This document shows positions 16,321 to 26,489 of a DNA stretch of 64,000 nt, piece after piece. This DNA comes from Oceanobacillus polygoni. Lineage in GTDB: Bacteria > Bacillota > Bacilli > Bacillales > Amphibacillaceae. The position numbers and the translations under genes are program-made. The notes under the pieces are model-generated. The model ran no database searches. It worked only from the letters and a program-made list of their open reading frames with translations, and had not been told where the DNA came from. Position 1 is the first letter of the stretch; every line of letters begins with the position of its first letter. Where the stretch lies: contig NZ_PIJY01000020.1 in the NCBI RefSeq assembly GCF_008304605.1, forward strand, positions 82,298 through 146,297, given 5' to 3'.

Positions 16321-16463
16321 ATGTTAATCACACATCCCGTTATTAAAATTTGGATTTCACTATAATTTTTCTTTTTGATATGTTATAATTCAAAGTGAAA
16401 TAGAGTTCCTTAGATACTGATACATAGTATAACCAAATATAAATATTTAATTAGCGGATGAAT

Positions 16464-16650
16464 ACAAGGGGAGAGCTTACATTATGTAACGCCGAAGGAG
16501 CAAGTTAAGAGCGAATCTCTCAGGCAAAAAAGACTCTTGTAGGACGCAACTCTGGAGAGTGTTTACTAAGCTTAGTAAACCACCCACGAAGCAAATACTT
16601 ATAAGATTCATCGAATGTGTTTATAAGTATGCAACTTTCTGGTTTAAGGA
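16464..16650 (+). promoter_or_regulatory. Tandem glycine riboswitch
   Basis: Two aptamers in a row. The first has GGGGAGAGC, GCCGAAGGAGCAAG, AATCTCTCAGGCAAAAAAG and GGACGCAACTCTGGAGAGTG. The second starts with a perfect 20-base palindrome (16561-16580), then CCACCCACGAAGCAA, a long hairpin, and GCAACTTTCTGG. The layout closely follows the B. subtilis gcvT leader. Binding of glycine turns on the downstream glycine cleavage genes. Confidence 0.95.
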
Positions 16651-16651
16651 C

Positions 16652-16688
16652 AGAGATTTCTTCAGTAAGGAAGGAATCTCTATTTTTG
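16652..16688 (+). terminator. Riboswitch expression platform: intrinsic terminator
   Basis: AGAGATT with TCTTC pairs with GGAAGG and AATCTCT, then T5. It directly follows the second glycine aptamer and shares bases with its closing stem. Glycine binding should therefore prevent terminator formation and allow read-through into gcvT. Confidence 0.85.
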
Positions 16689-16725
16689 TGCACTTTTTCA
16701 ACAACTATTAGGAGGAGTGGATGGT

Positions 16726-17841
16726 ATGAGCGAGTTGAAGCAAACACCTATCTTTTCAGAATATGAAAAATATGGGGCAAAAACAATTGATTTTGGCGGC
16801 TGGGATTTACCAGTACAATTTACCGGGATTAAACAGGAACATGAAGCAACTAGAACAAAGGCAGGATTATTTGATGTTTCTCATATGGGGGAAATCGCAG
16901 TAAAAGGTCCAAAAAGCTTAGAATTCCTGCAACATGTCGTAACAAATGACGTCTCCAAGCTAGTTCCAAATCGTGCACAATATACCATTATGTGCTATGA
17001 AAATGGTGGGACAGTCGATGATTTAATTATTTATATGCTAGCAGAGGACGATTATTTGTTAGTAGTTAATGCGGCAAATACAGAGAAAGATTTCGAATGG
17101 TTGCTTCAACATAATACGTATTCTGAAGAGGCCTTAACGATTACAAATGTTTCTGCTGATTATGTGCAATTTGCATTACAGGGTCCAAATTCAGAAGAAA
17201 TTCTGCAACAACTTACAGAAACAAATCTTTCGGAAATAAAGTTTTTCCGTTTTGATGCAAATGTTTCGTTTGAAAATTCGGAACATACTGCAATCGTTTC
17301 ACGTACCGGCTATACGGGGGAAGATGGATTTGAAATCTATATTGACAAATCAGAGGGACCAGCGCTGTGGAATCGACTACTTGAAATTGGTAAAGACAAA
17401 GGTCTCGAGCCAATTGGGCTTGGTGCCCGAGATACCCTTCGTTTTGAAGCAGGTCTTGCATTGTATGGTCAGGAATTATCAAAGGGTATCAGTCCAATTG
17501 AAGCAGGGCTTTCATTTGCTGTAAAAGTGAATAAAGAAGCAGACTTTATTGGAAAAACGGTTTTAAAAGAACAAGTAGAAAGTGGAACTGCAAGGAAATT
17601 AGTAGGAATTGAAATGATCGATAAAGGAATTCCGCGTCATGGGTATACCGTGTTAAAAGAAGATGATGAAATTGGGTTTGTAACATCGGGTACACAATCA
17701 CCAACTTTAAACAAAAATATCGGATTAGCACTTATTGATACCAGGTTTACGGATGAAGGTACAGAATTAGAAGTCCAAGTTCGAAAACGCAAGTTAAAAG
17801 CAGTTATCGTAAAAACACCATTTTATAAACGAGATAAATAG
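16726..17841 (+). CDS. gcvT: Glycine cleavage system T protein (aminomethyltransferase)
   Basis: 371 residues from the ATG at 16726 ([26 protein letters not shown]), with AGGAGG ten bases upstream; a GTG at 16717 lies within that site. It transfers the methylene group from aminomethyl-lipoyl GcvH to THF, releasing ammonia. Family landmarks are [13 protein letters not shown], the folate-site aspartate in [16 protein letters not shown], and [17 protein letters not shown]. First gene of the three-gene operon under the glycine riboswitch. gcvH is not in the window and must be elsewhere, as in Bacillus. Confidence 0.97.
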   Translation: MSELKQTPIFSEYEKYGAKTIDFGGWDLPVQFTGIKQEHEATRTKAGLFDVSHMGEIAVKGPKSLEFLQHVVTNDVSKLVPNRAQYTIMCYENGGTVDDLIIYMLAEDDYLLVVNAANTEKDFEWLLQHNTYSEEALTITNVSADYVQFALQGPNSEEILQQLTETNLSEIKFFRFDANVSFENSEHTAIVSRTGYTGEDGFEIYIDKSEGPALWNRLLEIGKDKGLEPIGLGARDTLRFEAGLALYGQELSKGISPIEAGLSFAVKVNKEADFIGKTVLKEQVESGTARKLVGIEMIDKGIPRHGYTVLKEDDEIGFVTSGTQSPTLNKNIGLALIDTRFTDEGTELEVQVRKRKLKAVIVKTPFYKRDK

Positions 17842-17854
17842 GGAGGACATCGTA

Positions 17855-19204
17855 ATGGAATTTCGTTATTTACCAATGACTGAAACCGATAAAAAAGAAA
17901 TGCTGCAAACGATCGGAGTTTCATCAACAGATGAGCTTTTTTCAGACATTCCAAGCAGTGTACGTTTTCAAGGAGAATTGAATTTAAAGAAGCCAGCGAA
18001 TGAGTACGAATTAAAAAAAGAACTAACAGAAATGGCTAATAAAAATGCTAGTTTAAGACAATATACATCCTTCCTTGGAGCTGGTGTATACGATCATTTT
18101 ATTCCATCGGTTGTGGATCATGTTATTTCTAGATCTGAATTTTATACAGCATATACACCGTACCAGCCAGAAATTTCCCAAGGTGAATTGCAAGCAATTT
18201 TTGAGTTCCAAACGATGATTTCTGAACTTACTGGCATGCCTGTTGCTAACTCTTCCATGTATGATGGGGGAACCTCTTTAGCTGAAGCGGTTAATTTAAG
18301 CGCAGCACAAACAAGACGGAAAAAGGTGCTCGTTTCTCAGGCCGTGCATCCGGAATCACGTGCTGTTATTGAGACATACGCAAGAGGACAAAATGTAGAA
18401 ATTGTAGAAATTGGCTTGAAAAATGGTTTAACAGATCTGGAGCATTTAGAACAAGAGTTGGATGATACGATTGCTGGTGTGGTAATACAATACCCGAACT
18501 TCTTCGGACAAATTGAACCTTTACACAAGGTGGAGGAATTAATTAAACAACAAAAGAAGACCATGTTTATCGTTTCCAGTAACCCATTAGCTCTTGGGTA
18601 CTTAACACCTCCAGGTGAATTCGGTGCAGATATCGTCGTTGGTGACACGCAAGTATTCGGGATTGCTGGACAATTCGGTGGACCTCACTGTGGATACTTT
18701 GCAACAACCGAAAAATTAATGCGAAAAGTCCCTGGACGTTTAGTTGGACAAACAAAGGATGAAGATGGTGTTCGAGGATTTGTATTAACATTGCAGGCGA
18801 GGGAGCAGCATATTCGTCGTGATAAAGCGACGTCGAATATTTGTTCTAACCAAGCGTTGAATGCACTTGCTAGTTCTGTTGCAATGAGTTCTATTGGTAA
18901 GCATGGATTGCGGAAAATGGCAACTTTGAATATGCAAAAAGCTCGATATGCAATTGCGCAATGTAATGCAGCTGGATTAGAGGTTGTATATGAAAATTCA
19001 AGCTTTAATGAATTTGTTGTGAAGTTTTCTGAATCAGTACCAGCTATAAATGATAAGCTTTTTGAAAAAGGAATTATTGGCGGATACGATTTGGAACGCC
19101 ATTATCCTGAATTAACGGGACATATGTTAATTGCTGTAACAGAAATTCGTACAAAAGAAGAAATCGATACGTTTGTTAAGGAATTGGGGGATATCAATGG
19201 CTAA
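17855..19204 (+). CDS. gcvPA: Glycine dehydrogenase (decarboxylating) subunit 1
   Basis: 449 residues; the N-terminal half of the P protein, which in Firmicutes is split into two chains. It forms a heterotetramer with GcvPB that decarboxylates glycine and loads the lipoyl arm of GcvH. Recognisable segments are [45 protein letters not shown] and [32 protein letters not shown] lies before the ATG. It starts 13 bases after gcvT and its end overlaps gcvPB by eight bases. Confidence 0.97.
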   Translation: MEFRYLPMTETDKKEMLQTIGVSSTDELFSDIPSSVRFQGELNLKKPANEYELKKELTEMANKNASLRQYTSFLGAGVYDHFIPSVVDHVISRSEFYTAYTPYQPEISQGELQAIFEFQTMISELTGMPVANSSMYDGGTSLAEAVNLSAAQTRRKKVLVSQAVHPESRAVIETYARGQNVEIVEIGLKNGLTDLEHLEQELDDTIAGVVIQYPNFFGQIEPLHKVEELIKQQKKTMFIVSSNPLALGYLTPPGEFGADIVVGDTQVFGIAGQFGGPHCGYFATTEKLMRKVPGRLVGQTKDEDGVRGFVLTLQAREQHIRRDKATSNICSNQALNALASSVAMSSIGKHGLRKMATLNMQKARYAIAQCNAAGLEVVYENSSFNEFVVKFSESVPAINDKLFEKGIIGGYDLERHYPELTGHMLIAVTEIRTKEEIDTFVKELGDING

Positions 19205-20654
19205 TCAAGAGTTTCCATTAATATTTGAACGTAGTAAAGAAGGAAGAACGAGCTATAGCCTACCGGACTTGGATGTGCCTGAGCTTGATTTCGATGCTGA
19301 ACTGGATGACGTATATGTAAGAAAAACTCCACCAGAGTTACCAGAGGTAAGTGAACTGGAAATCATGCGTCATTATACAGGACTTTCCAACCGAAACTAT
19401 GGGGTGGACTCTGGATTCTATCCGCTGGGCTCCTGTACGATGAAATATAATCCAAAAATCAATGAAGATGTTGCACGTTTGGAAGGATTCAGTCATATTC
19501 ACCCATATCAAGATCCAAAGACGGTTCAAGGGGCAATGGAGATGCTCTATGACTTACAATCATCTTTAAAAGAAATTACTGGCATGCATGAAGTTTCTTT
19601 ACAATCAGCCGCAGGTGCTCACGGAGAATGGACTGCATTAATGATGATTCGCGCATTTCATGAAGCGAATGGTGATTTCAATCGAACAAAAGTTATTGTT
19701 CCGGATTCTGCCCATGGTACAAATCCAGCATCAGCTGCAGTTGCCGGATTCGATGCGGTAACAGTAAAGTCAAACGAAAAAGGAATTGTAGATTTAGAAG
19801 ACTTAAAACGCGTTGTTGGAGATGATACTGCTTCACTTATGCTAACGAATCCAAATACGCTTGGATTATTTGAAACAGAAATTATGGAAATGGCAGAAAT
19901 TGTTCACGCTGCAGGCGGGAAATTATATTATGATGGTGCGAATTTAAATGCGATTATGGGTTATACACGTCCAGGTGATATGGGATTTGATGCTGTACAT
20001 TTAAATCTTCATAAAACCTTTACTGGCCCGCATGGTGGTGGTGGACCAGGATCTGGACCTGTTGGTGTATCTAAAGAGCTCGAACCTTTCCTACCTAAAC
20101 CGATTATTACGAAAAAAGAGGATCAATATGTATTCGAATATGATAGACCTCAATCAATCGGTCGTGTTAAGCCATACTATGGAAACTTTGGAATTAACCT
20201 CCGTGCCTATACGTATATTCGAACAATGGGAGCAGAAGGTCTGAAGAAGGTAAGTGAATATGCTGTGTTGAATGCAAATTATATGATGCGTAAATTGGAA
20301 AAAGCATATGAATTACCGTACAATCAGCATTGCAAACATGAATTTGTGCTGTCCGGAAGTAGACAGAAGAAATTAGGGGTACGAACATTGGATATTGCCA
20401 AACGACTACTCGACTTTAATTACCATCCACCTACCATTTATTTCCCTTTGAATGTGGAGGAAGGCTTGATGATTGAGCCGACAGAGACAGAGTCGAAGGA
20501 AACATTAGATGGATTTATTGATGCGATGCTTCGAATTGCTGAGGAAACAGAAAATAATCCTGAAATTGTACAGGAAGCACCACATAATACAATCGTGAAA
20601 CGAATGGATGAAACTACAGCAGCAAGAAAACCTATTTTAAGATTTTATAAATAA
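19197..20654 (+). CDS. gcvPB: Glycine dehydrogenase (decarboxylating) subunit 2
   Basis: 485 residues from the ATG at 19197, preceded by TTGGGGGATATCA; the open frame begins 24 bases further up inside gcvPA. The pyridoxal phosphate lysine lies in [18 protein letters not shown] (about residue 270). Other marks are [24 protein letters not shown] and [12 protein letters not shown]. It forms the catalytic subunit of the P protein with GcvPA. A strong terminator follows. Confidence 0.97.
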   Translation: MANQEFPLIFERSKEGRTSYSLPDLDVPELDFDAELDDVYVRKTPPELPEVSELEIMRHYTGLSNRNYGVDSGFYPLGSCTMKYNPKINEDVARLEGFSHIHPYQDPKTVQGAMEMLYDLQSSLKEITGMHEVSLQSAAGAHGEWTALMMIRAFHEANGDFNRTKVIVPDSAHGTNPASAAVAGFDAVTVKSNEKGIVDLEDLKRVVGDDTASLMLTNPNTLGLFETEIMEMAEIVHAAGGKLYYDGANLNAIMGYTRPGDMGFDAVHLNLHKTFTGPHGGGGPGSGPVGVSKELEPFLPKPIITKKEDQYVFEYDRPQSIGRVKPYYGNFGINLRAYTYIRTMGAEGLKKVSEYAVLNANYMMRKLEKAYELPYNQHCKHEFVLSGSRQKKLGVRTLDIAKRLLDFNYHPPTIYFPLNVEEGLMIEPTETESKETLDGFIDAMLRIAEETENNPEIVQEAPHNTIVKRMDETTAARKPILRFYK

Positions 20655-20661
20655 CGTTAAA

Positions 20662-20699
20662 TAAAAATAAGCCCGAGGAATCTCAGGGCTTATTTTTAT
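20662..20699. terminator. Bidirectional terminator, gcvPB / yqhL
   Basis: AAAAATAAGCCC (20663-20674) pairs with GGGCTTATTTTT (20686-20697). It separates the convergent gcvPB and yqhL genes. Confidence 0.9.
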
Positions 20700-21073
20700 T
20701 GGTTTTTAGATTTAATTTTACCGGTCCATTTCTTGAAACCGCCTTTTAAATGGTAAATATCCTGAAAGCCTTTTTTGTGAAGTAATTGTGCTGCTCTTGC
20801 AGAACGAGTACCACTTTGACAATAAAGATACACAGGCTTATCTTTACGCATTTCAATTAAACGCTGACGCATTTGACTTACAGGAATATTTCTTGCTCCA
20901 AGAATATGACCTCTGTCAAATTCTTGAGGCTCTCTCACATCTATTAATTGAGCTTTCCGATATCCTTCTCGGAATTGATCTTCCGTTAGTACTTTCAAAT
21001 AGTTACGTTGTCTATAATAGCGGAATAAACCAACTGCAAGCAAGACAACTACGGCAATAATTAAAAACTCCAT
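20696..21073 (-). CDS. yqhL: Membrane-anchored rhodanese-like protein YqhL
   Basis: 125 residues from the ATG at 21073, which has GGGGGAAG upstream; a start at 21106 has none. One N-terminal membrane helix (FLIIAVVVLLAVGLFRYY) is followed by a rhodanese domain with DVREPQEFDRGHILGARNIP and the catalytic loop YLYCQSGTRSARA, whose cysteine would carry persulfide sulfur. B. subtilis YqhL has 126 residues and the same position after gcvPB. It is a possible sulfur-transfer protein; the acceptor is unknown. Confidence 0.9.
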   Translation of the reverse strand: MEFLIIAVVVLLAVGLFRYYRQRNYLKVLTEDQFREGYRKAQLIDVREPQEFDRGHILGARNIPVSQMRQRLIEMRKDKPVYLYCQSGTRSARAAQLLHKKGFQDIYHLKGGFKKWTGKIKSKNQ

Positions 21074-21313
21074 TTTACTTCCCCCGTCTGTCCAAAAAAT
21101 GTTCATTATCTATTCTATTATATGGGTTGATACGGTATTTTTCAAAGTTTTTCTCTATCATTAAAAAAAAGTACGCGATTTGTTGTTTGTAACATAAAAT
21201 AATTGCTTAAAAGGTCATCGAATTTCATGTAGCGAAGATTATTTCCTTCTAGCAGATTATTCAATTTAAACTTTCCTAATTCATACTTGACAAAATGAAT
21301 TACACATGAATTT

Positions 21314-21329
21314 TGCCCATATATAGTAC
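21314..21329. promoter_or_regulatory. NrdR box 1 upstream of nrdJ
   Basis: The core CCATATATAG fits the NrdR consensus acaCwATATATwGtgt in the middle, with weaker flanks. Its centre lies exactly 31 bp from box 2, the spacing of three helical turns typical for paired NrdR sites. Confidence 0.65.
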
Positions 21330-21344
21330 GTATTTAAAAAATTA

Positions 21345-21360
21345 ACACTATATATCGTTT
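21345..21360. promoter_or_regulatory. NrdR box 2 upstream of nrdJ
   Basis: ACACTATATATCGTTT matches the NrdR consensus closely. It overlaps the -35 of the nrdJ promoter, so bound NrdR-(d)ATP would block RNA polymerase. Confidence 0.7.
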
Positions 21361-21386
21361 AACTTAGGCTTGTTTTGTGGTATTGT
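21358..21386 (+). promoter_or_regulatory. nrdJ promoter
   Basis: TTTAAC (21358-21363), a 17-base spacer ending in TGG, and TATTGT (21381-21386) make an extended -10 promoter about 45 bases before the nrdJ start. A TTGACA at 21287 has no good partner -10. The rest of 21074-21313 shows no gene. Confidence 0.5.
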
Positions 21387-21430
21387 AGTAACGTTGAATT
21401 TTGTAAAGAAAGGTTTAAAGGAGAGATTAA

Positions 21431-23992
21431 ATGTCGATTATGACAAAGGAAACAAACAGGATTGATGTGGAAGCACTAAACAAAGATATAGAACTATTTC
21501 CTCCTGTACACCCGATTACACCAGATATGAAATTGACCCATAAGGGTGTTTCTCGCTTGGTCATGCTCGATCGGTATGCGTTTAAGGATACAGAAAAGAA
21601 AACCTTGAAAACTGGAGATTTTGTCGTTTTAACAGTGAAAGCTGATCCGAAATTTCCGGCGAGGGGTCTAGGATTTGTTAAAGCAATTAATTGGCAGGAA
21701 AATAAAGCGAGTGTTCAAGTGGACACAGAATTTATCTCCGTGCTTGATGATGAACAAGAAGCAGCGACGGGGATTATTGAACGATCTCTTGACGTAATCG
21801 AAAAACCATTAGAAGTATATTATGAACAAATCGCAAAACGAAATGCAGCTGGATTAGCGAATGTAGAAAAGACTGAAGAAAAAGAGCAATATTGGTTTGA
21901 GACATTTAATCAAGAGCTTGCGGAATTAAACTTCATTCCGGCAGGACGTGTCTTATACGGAGCAGGGGCAGATACAGATGTAACTTACTTTAACTGTTAT
22001 GTGATGCCTTATGTAAAAGACTCAAGGGAAGGGATTTCTGATCATAGAAAGCAAGTAATGGAAATTATGTCTCGTGGGGGCGGAGTTGGAACGAACGGTT
22101 CAACCTTACGTCCAAGAAACGCATTAGCAAGAGGTGTGAATGGGAAATCTTCTGGGTCTGTTTCATGGCTTGATGATATCGCAAAGCTGACACATCTTGT
22201 GGAACAAGGTGGATCCCGCAGAGGCGCTCAAATGATTATGTTAGTAGATTCTCACCCTGATATTATTGAGTTTATTATTTCTAAAATGCAGAACCCAAGA
22301 ATTCTCCGTTATCTGATTGAAAATACCGACGATGAACAAATCAAACGGCTGGCAGAAGAAAAACTGAAATTTGCACCTTTAACAGAAACAGAATTTGATC
22401 TTTATCAGAGTGTCGTAAATTATAAAACAATGCCTGGTCTTGGTGGTTTCACTGAGGCTGCAATTCGTGAAGCAGATGATAAACTCAGTGCAGGGGGAAC
22501 ATACTCTGTTCACAACCCTGAATTTCTGACAGGTGCAAATATCTCCGTATGTATTACAAAAGAATTTATGGAAGCCGTTGAAAATGACGATATGTATGAA
22601 CTGCGCTTTCCAGATGTAGAAAATTATACTAAAGAAGAAATGGCTTTTTATAATGAAAAATGGCATGAAGTTGGCGATGTCCGTAAATGGGAAGCGATGG
22701 GGTATGGTGTACGTACCTATCGTAGGATAAAAGCAAAAGAATTATGGAACTTGATTAATGTGTGTGCAACGTATTCCGCAGAACCTGGAATATTTTTCGT
22801 CGACAATGCAAACGACATGACGAACGCCAAAGCATATGGACATCAAGTAGTAGCAACGAACCCATGTGGTGAGCAACCCCTTGCACCATATAGTGTGTGT
22901 AATTTAGCAGCTGTAAATCTAGCTGAAATGGTCAATAAAGAAACAAAAACAGTTGACTATGAAAAATTAAAACAAACTGTAAAAACAGGCGTAAGAATGC
23001 AGGACAATGTTATTGACGCAACTCCTTATTTTCTAGAAGAAAATAAAAAACAAGCACTCGGAGAACGTCGTGTAGGACTTGGTGTAATGGGGATGCACGA
23101 TTTATTAATTTACTGCGAAACAGCTTACGGCTCAGTTGAAGGCAATGAGCTAGTAGATAAAGTGTTCGAAACAATTGCAACAACTGCATATGAAACATCC
23201 ATTGAAATTGCTAAAGAAAAAGGTAGTTTTCCATTTTTAATTGGAGAAACAGAGGAAGAAACTTTGGATCTTAGAAAAGCATTTATAAGTACAGGTTATA
23301 TGAAAAAAATGCCTGAATCGATTCGAGAAGCTATACTAACGTATGGTATTAGGAATTCACATTTATTGACTGTTGCTCCTACTGGCAGCACAGGTACAAT
23401 GGTGGGTGTTTCAACAGGATTAGAGCCATACTTCTCCTTCTCGTATTTCAGAAGCGGAAGACTTGGGAAGTTTATAGAAGTAAAAGCAGACATCGTACAA
23501 GAGTATTTAGATAGCAATCCAAATTCAGATCCAGATAATCTGCCACATTGGTTTGTGACTGCAATGGACCTTTCACCTGAAGCGCATGCAGATACCCAGT
23601 GTGTCATACAGCGTTGGGTAGATAGCTCGATATCAAAAACAGTAAATGCACCGAAAGGGTACACGGTTGATCAAGTAGAAAATGTTTATCAAAGACTTTA
23701 CAATGGTAGAGCAAAAGGTGGAACGGTATATGTAGATGGAAGTCGTGATTCTCAAGTACTTACATTGAAAGCAGAAGAAAACACGGTAGGTGAACAAACT
23801 GAACTATTTACGGATACTGAAAAACCGAAAGTTGTTTTAATGGACACGATTCAGGAGTTAGAACGAACAAACGTTACGATTGGTTCAGAAATTGGTGACA
23901 CTTGTCCGGTGTGTAGAAAGGGAAGTGTAGAAGAAATCGGTGGATGCAACACATGCACAAGCTGTGGTGCACAATTAAAATGTGGTCTGTAA
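21431..23992 (+). CDS. nrdJ: Class II (adenosylcobalamin-dependent) ribonucleoside reductase
   Basis: 853 residues. Makes deoxyribonucleotides using adenosylcobalamin to generate the thiyl radical, so it needs neither oxygen nor an iron/manganese subunit. Landmarks are FIPAGRVLYGAGADTDVTYFNCYV (first active-site cysteine), RGGGVGTN, NPCGEQPLAPYSVCNLAAVNL, APTGSTGTMVGVSTG, and a C-terminal zinc-ribbon-like tail with five cysteines in CPVCRKG...CNTCTSCG and a final KCGL. AAAGGAG precedes the ATG. Two NrdR boxes control it. No cobalamin riboswitch is visible. It occupies the place where B. subtilis has lipM between yqhL and mntR. Confidence 0.93.
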   Translation: MSIMTKETNRIDVEALNKDIELFPPVHPITPDMKLTHKGVSRLVMLDRYAFKDTEKKTLKTGDFVVLTVKADPKFPARGLGFVKAINWQENKASVQVDTEFISVLDDEQEAATGIIERSLDVIEKPLEVYYEQIAKRNAAGLANVEKTEEKEQYWFETFNQELAELNFIPAGRVLYGAGADTDVTYFNCYVMPYVKDSREGISDHRKQVMEIMSRGGGVGTNGSTLRPRNALARGVNGKSSGSVSWLDDIAKLTHLVEQGGSRRGAQMIMLVDSHPDIIEFIISKMQNPRILRYLIENTDDEQIKRLAEEKLKFAPLTETEFDLYQSVVNYKTMPGLGGFTEAAIREADDKLSAGGTYSVHNPEFLTGANISVCITKEFMEAVENDDMYELRFPDVENYTKEEMAFYNEKWHEVGDVRKWEAMGYGVRTYRRIKAKELWNLINVCATYSAEPGIFFVDNANDMTNAKAYGHQVVATNPCGEQPLAPYSVCNLAAVNLAEMVNKETKTVDYEKLKQTVKTGVRMQDNVIDATPYFLEENKKQALGERRVGLGVMGMHDLLIYCETAYGSVEGNELVDKVFETIATTAYETSIEIAKEKGSFPFLIGETEEETLDLRKAFISTGYMKKMPESIREAILTYGIRNSHLLTVAPTGSTGTMVGVSTGLEPYFSFSYFRSGRLGKFIEVKADIVQEYLDSNPNSDPDNLPHWFVTAMDLSPEAHADTQCVIQRWVDSSISKTVNAPKGYTVDQVENVYQRLYNGRAKGGTVYVDGSRDSQVLTLKAEENTVGEQTELFTDTEKPKVVLMDTIQELERTNVTIGSEIGDTCPVCRKGSVEEIGGCNTCTSCGAQLKCGL

Positions 23993-23997
23993 TCGTT

Positions 23998-24035
23998 AGA
24001 AGAAGAGTCAGCATTGGCTCTTCTTCTTTGTTTTC
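23998..24035 (+). terminator. nrdJ terminator
   Basis: AGAAGAAGAGTCA pairs with TGGCTCTTCTTCT around a four-base loop (one mismatch), followed by TTGTTTT. Confidence 0.85.
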
Positions 24036-24143
24036 CCATCTAAAATAATATAACTTGTGTTAATTTGTCTTTTCCTGTATCCTCATAGTAGAGAAACAGT
24101 TTTGCCCTAAACAAAAAATATTCTTGAAACGAGGAGATCTAAC

Positions 24144-24566
24144 ATGCCTACTCCAAGTATGGAAGATTATATCGAACAAATATATAACTTAATTGAAACG
24201 AAGGGATATGCCCGTGTATCCGATATTGCGGAAGCATTAGAAGTGCATCCATCTTCTGTTACAAAAATGGTACAAAAATTAGATAAAGACGAATACTTAA
24301 ACTATGAAAAATATAGAGGTTTTGTACTGACTGCGAAAGGGAAAAAAATTGGAAAGCGTTTAGTATTTAGACATGAGCTTCTAGAAGAGTTTCTAGAAAT
24401 CATCGGGGTAGAAAAAGATAATATTTACAATGATGTAGAAGGTATTGAGCATCACCTAAGCTGGAATTCAATCGATCGAATTGGAGATCTTGTCAATTAC
24501 TTTAAAACAGATTCCGCAAGACAGGAAGAATTAAAAAAAGTTCAAGCGGAGAGTGTAAAAGAATAA
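24144..24566 (+). CDS. mntR: Manganese transport regulator MntR
   Basis: 140 residues, DtxR family. An N-terminal winged helix ([26 protein letters not shown]) is followed by a dimerisation domain. All six metal ligands known from B. subtilis MntR are present at the same numbers: Asp8, Glu11, His77, Glu99, Glu102 and His103. It should therefore bind Mn(II) and repress manganese importers or activate exporters. GAGGAGATCTAAC precedes the ATG. It lies between nrdJ and yqhO, with its own terminator. Confidence 0.97.
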   Translation: MPTPSMEDYIEQIYNLIETKGYARVSDIAEALEVHPSSVTKMVQKLDKDEYLNYEKYRGFVLTAKGKKIGKRLVFRHELLEEFLEIIGVEKDNIYNDVEGIEHHLSWNSIDRIGDLVNYFKTDSARQEELKKVQAESVKE

Positions 24567-24570
24567 ACAC

Positions 24571-24610
24571 CAAAACCATACAGCTCACGAAAGAGCTGTA
24601 TGGTTTTTTA
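24571..24610 (+). terminator. mntR terminator
   Basis: A 15 bp perfect stem (CAAAACCATACAGCTC with GAGCTGTATGG and T6) just after the stop. The following 24611-24829 stretch shows no gene or clear signal. Confidence 0.9.
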
Positions 24611-24829
24611 TATGAGAAGTAAATAATGATTGAACGTATTCCTCTTGGACTCACTGCGACTATGGGGTGCTCATGTAGATTTAAGATCTCTATACGCCAC
24701 GGCAATCTAACCGACATTGTTCTATTCTAAGCGTTTTCGCTTATATATATAAAGAGATTACCCTTTCGTTTCACCTTACGATGTTAGGACAGTGGACTTC
24801 ATGAAAAAATAAACGTGGGGAGAGTGCGG

Positions 24830-25723
24830 ATGAAGATTGATGCAGTGTTTTCTGGTGGGGGAGTAAAAGCGTTTGCTTATGTCGGAGTACTCGAAAGTAT
24901 GAAAGAACAACAACTTCAACTAGTGCGAGTAGCAGGAACTTCTGCAGGTGCAATTGTCGGGTCATTAGTAACTGCTGGATATGAAATAAACGAGATTGAA
25001 GCGTTTATTCATGAACTTGACTTAACAGAATTTATTGATCCGCCACTTCTAACGAGGCTACTGCCTTTTACTAAGTGGTTTTTCTTGTATAGCCAGCTCG
25101 GGATTAATAAAGGTAATAAACTGGAAAGTTGGCTAGAGGAACTTTTAGCTAGAAAGAACATTCGCACATTCCATGATATAAAAGACGGTTACTTTAAGGT
25201 TGTTGTTAGCGACCTTTCTTTAGGAAAGCTTATTGTCATACCCGATGATTTAGAACGCGTGTATGGAATTGAGGCCAATTATTTCCCAGTTGCAAAAGCT
25301 GTTCGAATGAGTGCAGGATTTCCGTTTTTCTTTATGCCAAAAAAGATGCCTGGCATGTATAAAAAGAAAAGCATTATAGTTGATGGTGGACTTTTAAGTA
25401 ACTTTCCATTATGGATATTTGACAATGGAGACGATACAAAAAAGAGGCCCGTACTAGGAATTAAATTGACGGACGCAACGGAAAAGGGAATCGGACCAAG
25501 GGATATTAAAAACGCCCTAGATATGTATCAAGCATTATTCTCTACTATGAAGCAAGCGCATGATGCCAGGTATGTCTCTAAAAACGATGAAAAAAATATT
25601 CTGTTTGTTCCCGTTGCCAGTACAGGTGCAGTTAACTTCCATATTTCAGAAAAAGCAAAAAAAGAATTAATCCAAAGTGGCAAAGAGAACGCCGATCAAT
25701 TTTTAAAGCGATGGTCGACCTAA
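24830..25723 (+). CDS. yqhO: Patatin-like phospholipase YqhO
   Basis: 297 residues from the ATG at 24830, behind GTGGGGAGAG; an earlier GTG at 24815 lies in that site. Patatin fold: oxyanion hole SGGGVKAFAYVGVLE, nucleophile elbow VAGTSAGAIVGSL (Ser about 43) and the catalytic aspartate in VDGGLLSNFPLW. No signal peptide, so cytosolic or membrane-associated. It probably hydrolyses acyl esters of lipids. The same neighbours occur in B. subtilis. Confidence 0.92.
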   Translation: MKIDAVFSGGGVKAFAYVGVLESMKEQQLQLVRVAGTSAGAIVGSLVTAGYEINEIEAFIHELDLTEFIDPPLLTRLLPFTKWFFLYSQLGINKGNKLESWLEELLARKNIRTFHDIKDGYFKVVVSDLSLGKLIVIPDDLERVYGIEANYFPVAKAVRMSAGFPFFFMPKKMPGMYKKKSIIVDGGLLSNFPLWIFDNGDDTKKRPVLGIKLTDATEKGIGPRDIKNALDMYQALFSTMKQAHDARYVSKNDEKNILFVPVASTGAVNFHISEKAKKELIQSGKENADQFLKRWST

Positions 25724-25809
25724 AGATTCCTCAATTGTCATGTAAATCTTTAAGGCTTCAGCAACTTGTTTGGGAGTAGGTTACTTACATTTTATAATTG
25801 CTAATTATT

Positions 25810-25847
25810 AAAAAAAGACCGGCTATAAAGAAGCTCGGTCTTTTCGT
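25810..25847. terminator. Bidirectional terminator, yqhO / yqhP
   Basis: AAAAGACCG pairs with CGGTCTTTT with a bulged inner stem (GCT/AGC), between two convergent genes. Confidence 0.75.
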
Positions 25848-26200
25848 TTTGCTTTATTTCCTTCAATTACTTTTAAATGAGTAGCACGTTTACTTCGCTT
25901 TTTCTTTTGTGTAACAACTGGCTTTGTCTGTTTGGCTACGGTAGGAGATGAAGGTTGTTTGTACTTTGACTTTGATTGCTTCACTGCCTTTTTGTACTTT
26001 TTCATGTCATCGGAATTAGAAGGATTCCTTTTGTTAAGTACAAAATAATAAAGCAGAGCGAATACAGCCACCCCAATACCAATCATGATTAAGATGTTTG
26101 TTAGGAAGTTAATTGTATTTCCGAAAAGCTGTGAAATTAAACCGATAACTGCTAACCCAATGATCAGGTAAACAACAATAGAAAATTTACTACGGCCCAT
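25823..26200 (-). CDS. yqhP: Membrane protein YqhP (SA1362 family)
   Basis: 125 residues from the ATG at 26200, which follows GGAAGGAGG; the frame runs further up without a binding site. Two membrane helices (FSIVVYLIIGLAVIGLI and LIMIGIGVAVFALLYYFVL) are followed by a very basic Lys/Ser/Thr-rich tail (KKYKKAVKQSKSKYKQP, then KKKRSKRATHLK). The tail is probably cytosolic and could bind nucleic acid or lipid head groups. Position after yqhO matches B. subtilis. Function unknown. Confidence 0.75.
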   Translation of the reverse strand: MGRSKFSIVVYLIIGLAVIGLISQLFGNTINFLTNILIMIGIGVAVFALLYYFVLNKRNPSNSDDMKKYKKAVKQSKSKYKQPSSPTVAKQTKPVVTQKKKRSKRATHLKVIEGNKAKRKDRASL

Positions 26201-26489
26201 AAAAATTCCTCCTTCCACAGTCTTGTAATATAATAATAGTCTTTTACTATTGTATATACCACTAAAGTGCACGTTTATATCCTTTTTTTACAAATTAAAT
26301 TAATATATGTTTCCTGTTAGAAATTGTTTCCTAATTCACACAAAAATATTCAGTATAGGATATGTTTACCTAATTCTATTTTACTCGAAAAAATTGTTTA
26401 CAACTAGCCTAATATTTTCAAACGGTATTTGTTTGTAATGATTTGTTTGCAGGTGTTTGGTCATAATAATATTTGGAGGTGTAATAACA

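Noticed and set aside
21107-21430. Cobalamin riboswitch ahead of nrdJ
   Set aside because: The B12-box and its surrounding stems are not visible. NrdR boxes explain the region better.
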